Positions 12,074-12,879 of a DNA stretch of 12,879 nt are shown here, one piece after another. Origin of the DNA: Candidatus Aminicenantes bacterium UBA4085 (GTDB taxonomy: Bacteria; Acidobacteriota; Aminicenantia; Aminicenantales; UBA4085); contig DFYJ01000081.1 of the NCBI GenBank assembly GCA_002383325.1, forward strand, positions 1 to 12,879, in the 5' to 3' direction. The first letter of the stretch is position 1. Every line of letters begins with the position of its first letter. The position numbers were made by a program, and so were the translations under genes. Below the pieces are notes generated by a model that searched no databases, was not told where the DNA came from, and saw nothing but the letters and a program-made list of their open reading frames with translations.

Positions 12074-12879
12074 ATGGACTGGCTCAAGCTGGACGGGATC
12101 GTCAAGATCTTCGGAGGGGGTCCTGTCCTCGACGACGTGGCCTGGAGCCTCCGTCCCAGCGAGGTCCACGTCCTGGCCGGCGAGAACGGCGCCGGCAAGA
12201 CCACTTTGATCAAGATCCTGGCCGGCGTCCACGCCCCCGATGCGGGCACGATCCGCCTCGAAGGCCGCCCCCTCCGATTCCGGACTCCGCGCGAGGCGGC
12301 CGCGATGGGCGTCTCGGCCATCCACCAGGACACCTCGCTCGTCCTGACCATGAACGTGGCCGACAACATCTTCCTGGGCCGCGAGACGGTCCGCCGCGGC
12401 GGCCGCATGGATTTCCGCTCGCAGCGGGCCCGGGCCAAGGATCTCCTCGGCCGGCTGGGCCTGGATCTCGATCCGGCCGCGCCCGTCGGGGACTTCCCCG
12501 TCTCGGTCCGGCAGATGATCGAGATCGCCAAGGCCCTGGCCTTCGAAGCCCGGGTCCTGATCATGGACGAGCCGACCTCGGCCTTGAACGAGACCGAGAC
12601 GTCCCGCCTCTTCGACATCATTCGCGATCTGAAGGCCCGCGGCTGCGCCGTGGTCTTCATCTCCCACCGCCTGGACGAGATCTACCGCATCGGGGACTTC
12701 ATCACGGTGCTCCGCGACGGCCGCAACGCCGGCGCCTCGCGCCTCTCCGACCTGCCGCCCGACCGCCTGGTGGCCTGGATGGTCGGCCGCGAGATCAGCC
12801 AGCAGTATCCCGCCCGCCGCCCGGCCTTCGGCCCGACCGTGTTGGAAGTCCGCGGCCTCTCCGTCCCCGCTTCCGGCGG
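12074..12879 (+). CDS. Sugar-type (CUT2-like) ABC transporter ATP-binding protein, 3' partial
   Basis: The ATG at 12074 opens MDWLKLDGIVKIFGGGPVLD, and the frame stays open to the window edge (268 codons). It has Walker A GENGAGKTT (36-44), Q-loop Q85 (IHQD), a signature region VSVRQMIEIAKAL (about 143-155), Walker B LIMDEPTSAL with D165/E166 and H-loop H198 (ISHRLDE). The close fit of IHQDTSL..TMNVADNIFLGRE and MIEIAKAL to RbsA/MglA-type proteins, which carry two ATPase halves, suggests the second half lies beyond the edge. It would energise import of a monosaccharide or related solute. The substrate cannot be read from this subunit. Binding protein and permease are expected downstream. Confidence 0.9.
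   Translation, partial: MDWLKLDGIVKIFGGGPVLDDVAWSLRPSEVHVLAGENGAGKTTLIKILAGVHAPDAGTIRLEGRPLRFRTPREAAAMGVSAIHQDTSLVLTMNVADNIFLGRETVRRGGRMDFRSQRARAKDLLGRLGLDLDPAAPVGDFPVSVRQMIEIAKALAFEARVLIMDEPTSALNETETSRLFDIIRDLKARGCAVVFISHRLDEIYRIGDFITVLRDGRNAGASRLSDLPPDRLVAWMVGREISQQYPARRPAFGPTVLEVRGLSVPASG

Noticed and set aside
1..12879. CRISPR arrays, tRNA or rRNA genes
   Set aside because: No regularly spaced repeats and no recognisable tRNA cloverleaf or rRNA sequence were seen on reading both strands.

Overview
The window is GC-rich, densely coded bacterial DNA. A large secreted-type M14 peptidase relative, a lipoprotein alpha-galactosidase, several toxin-antitoxin-like pairs and an ORF6N protein, with paralogous fragments lying close together, resemble metagenome-derived Acidobacteriota/Aminicenantes-type chromosomes. 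That placement is inferred from gene content only; there is no rRNA or other marker here.

Layout: 3-1916 (+) is the 3' part of an M14-type metallopeptidase gene. 1975-2554 (-) is a HicA/HicB toxin-antitoxin pair. 2555-3066 has no intact gene. It holds the hicA promoter, a 75-bp copy of an M14 3' end fused to a 58-bp copy of an ATPase 3' end, and the leader of the next gene. 3067-5238 (+) is a GH36 alpha-galactosidase lipoprotein. 5235-6566 (-) is an AAA_14/DUF4143 ATPase convergent with it. 6771-7292 (-) is an ORF6N-domain protein with a perfect 27-bp palindrome inside its coding sequence. 9317 down to 7515 (-) is a three-gene operon: ECF sigma factor, single-pass membrane protein (probable anti-sigma), His-rich secreted protein. 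It has an ECF-style promoter in front and an intrinsic terminator behind. 9456-9644 (+) is a 62-aa protein. 9641-9992 (-) is a small antitoxin-like gene followed by the 3' stump of a nucleotidyltransferase-like partner. 10207-11011 (+) is an RHH-UPF0175-like antitoxin with a PIN toxin, and a truncated copy of the 62-aa gene follows it. 11176-11992 (+) encodes two tandem NTF2-like domains interrupted by a frameshift. 12074-12879 (+) is a sugar-type ABC transporter ATPase cut by the window edge.

The main unexplained pattern is that three accessory modules are each bounded by a full gene on one side and a short copy of that gene's end on the other. HicAB lies between M14 3' ends, GH36 between ATPase 3' ends, and the PIN module between 5' ends of the 62-aa gene. 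The first two share one contiguous 129-bp block at 2712-2840. This suggests repeated insertion next to gene ends that leaves the host gene intact, or remnants of deleted paralogues. No recombinase or transposase is visible.
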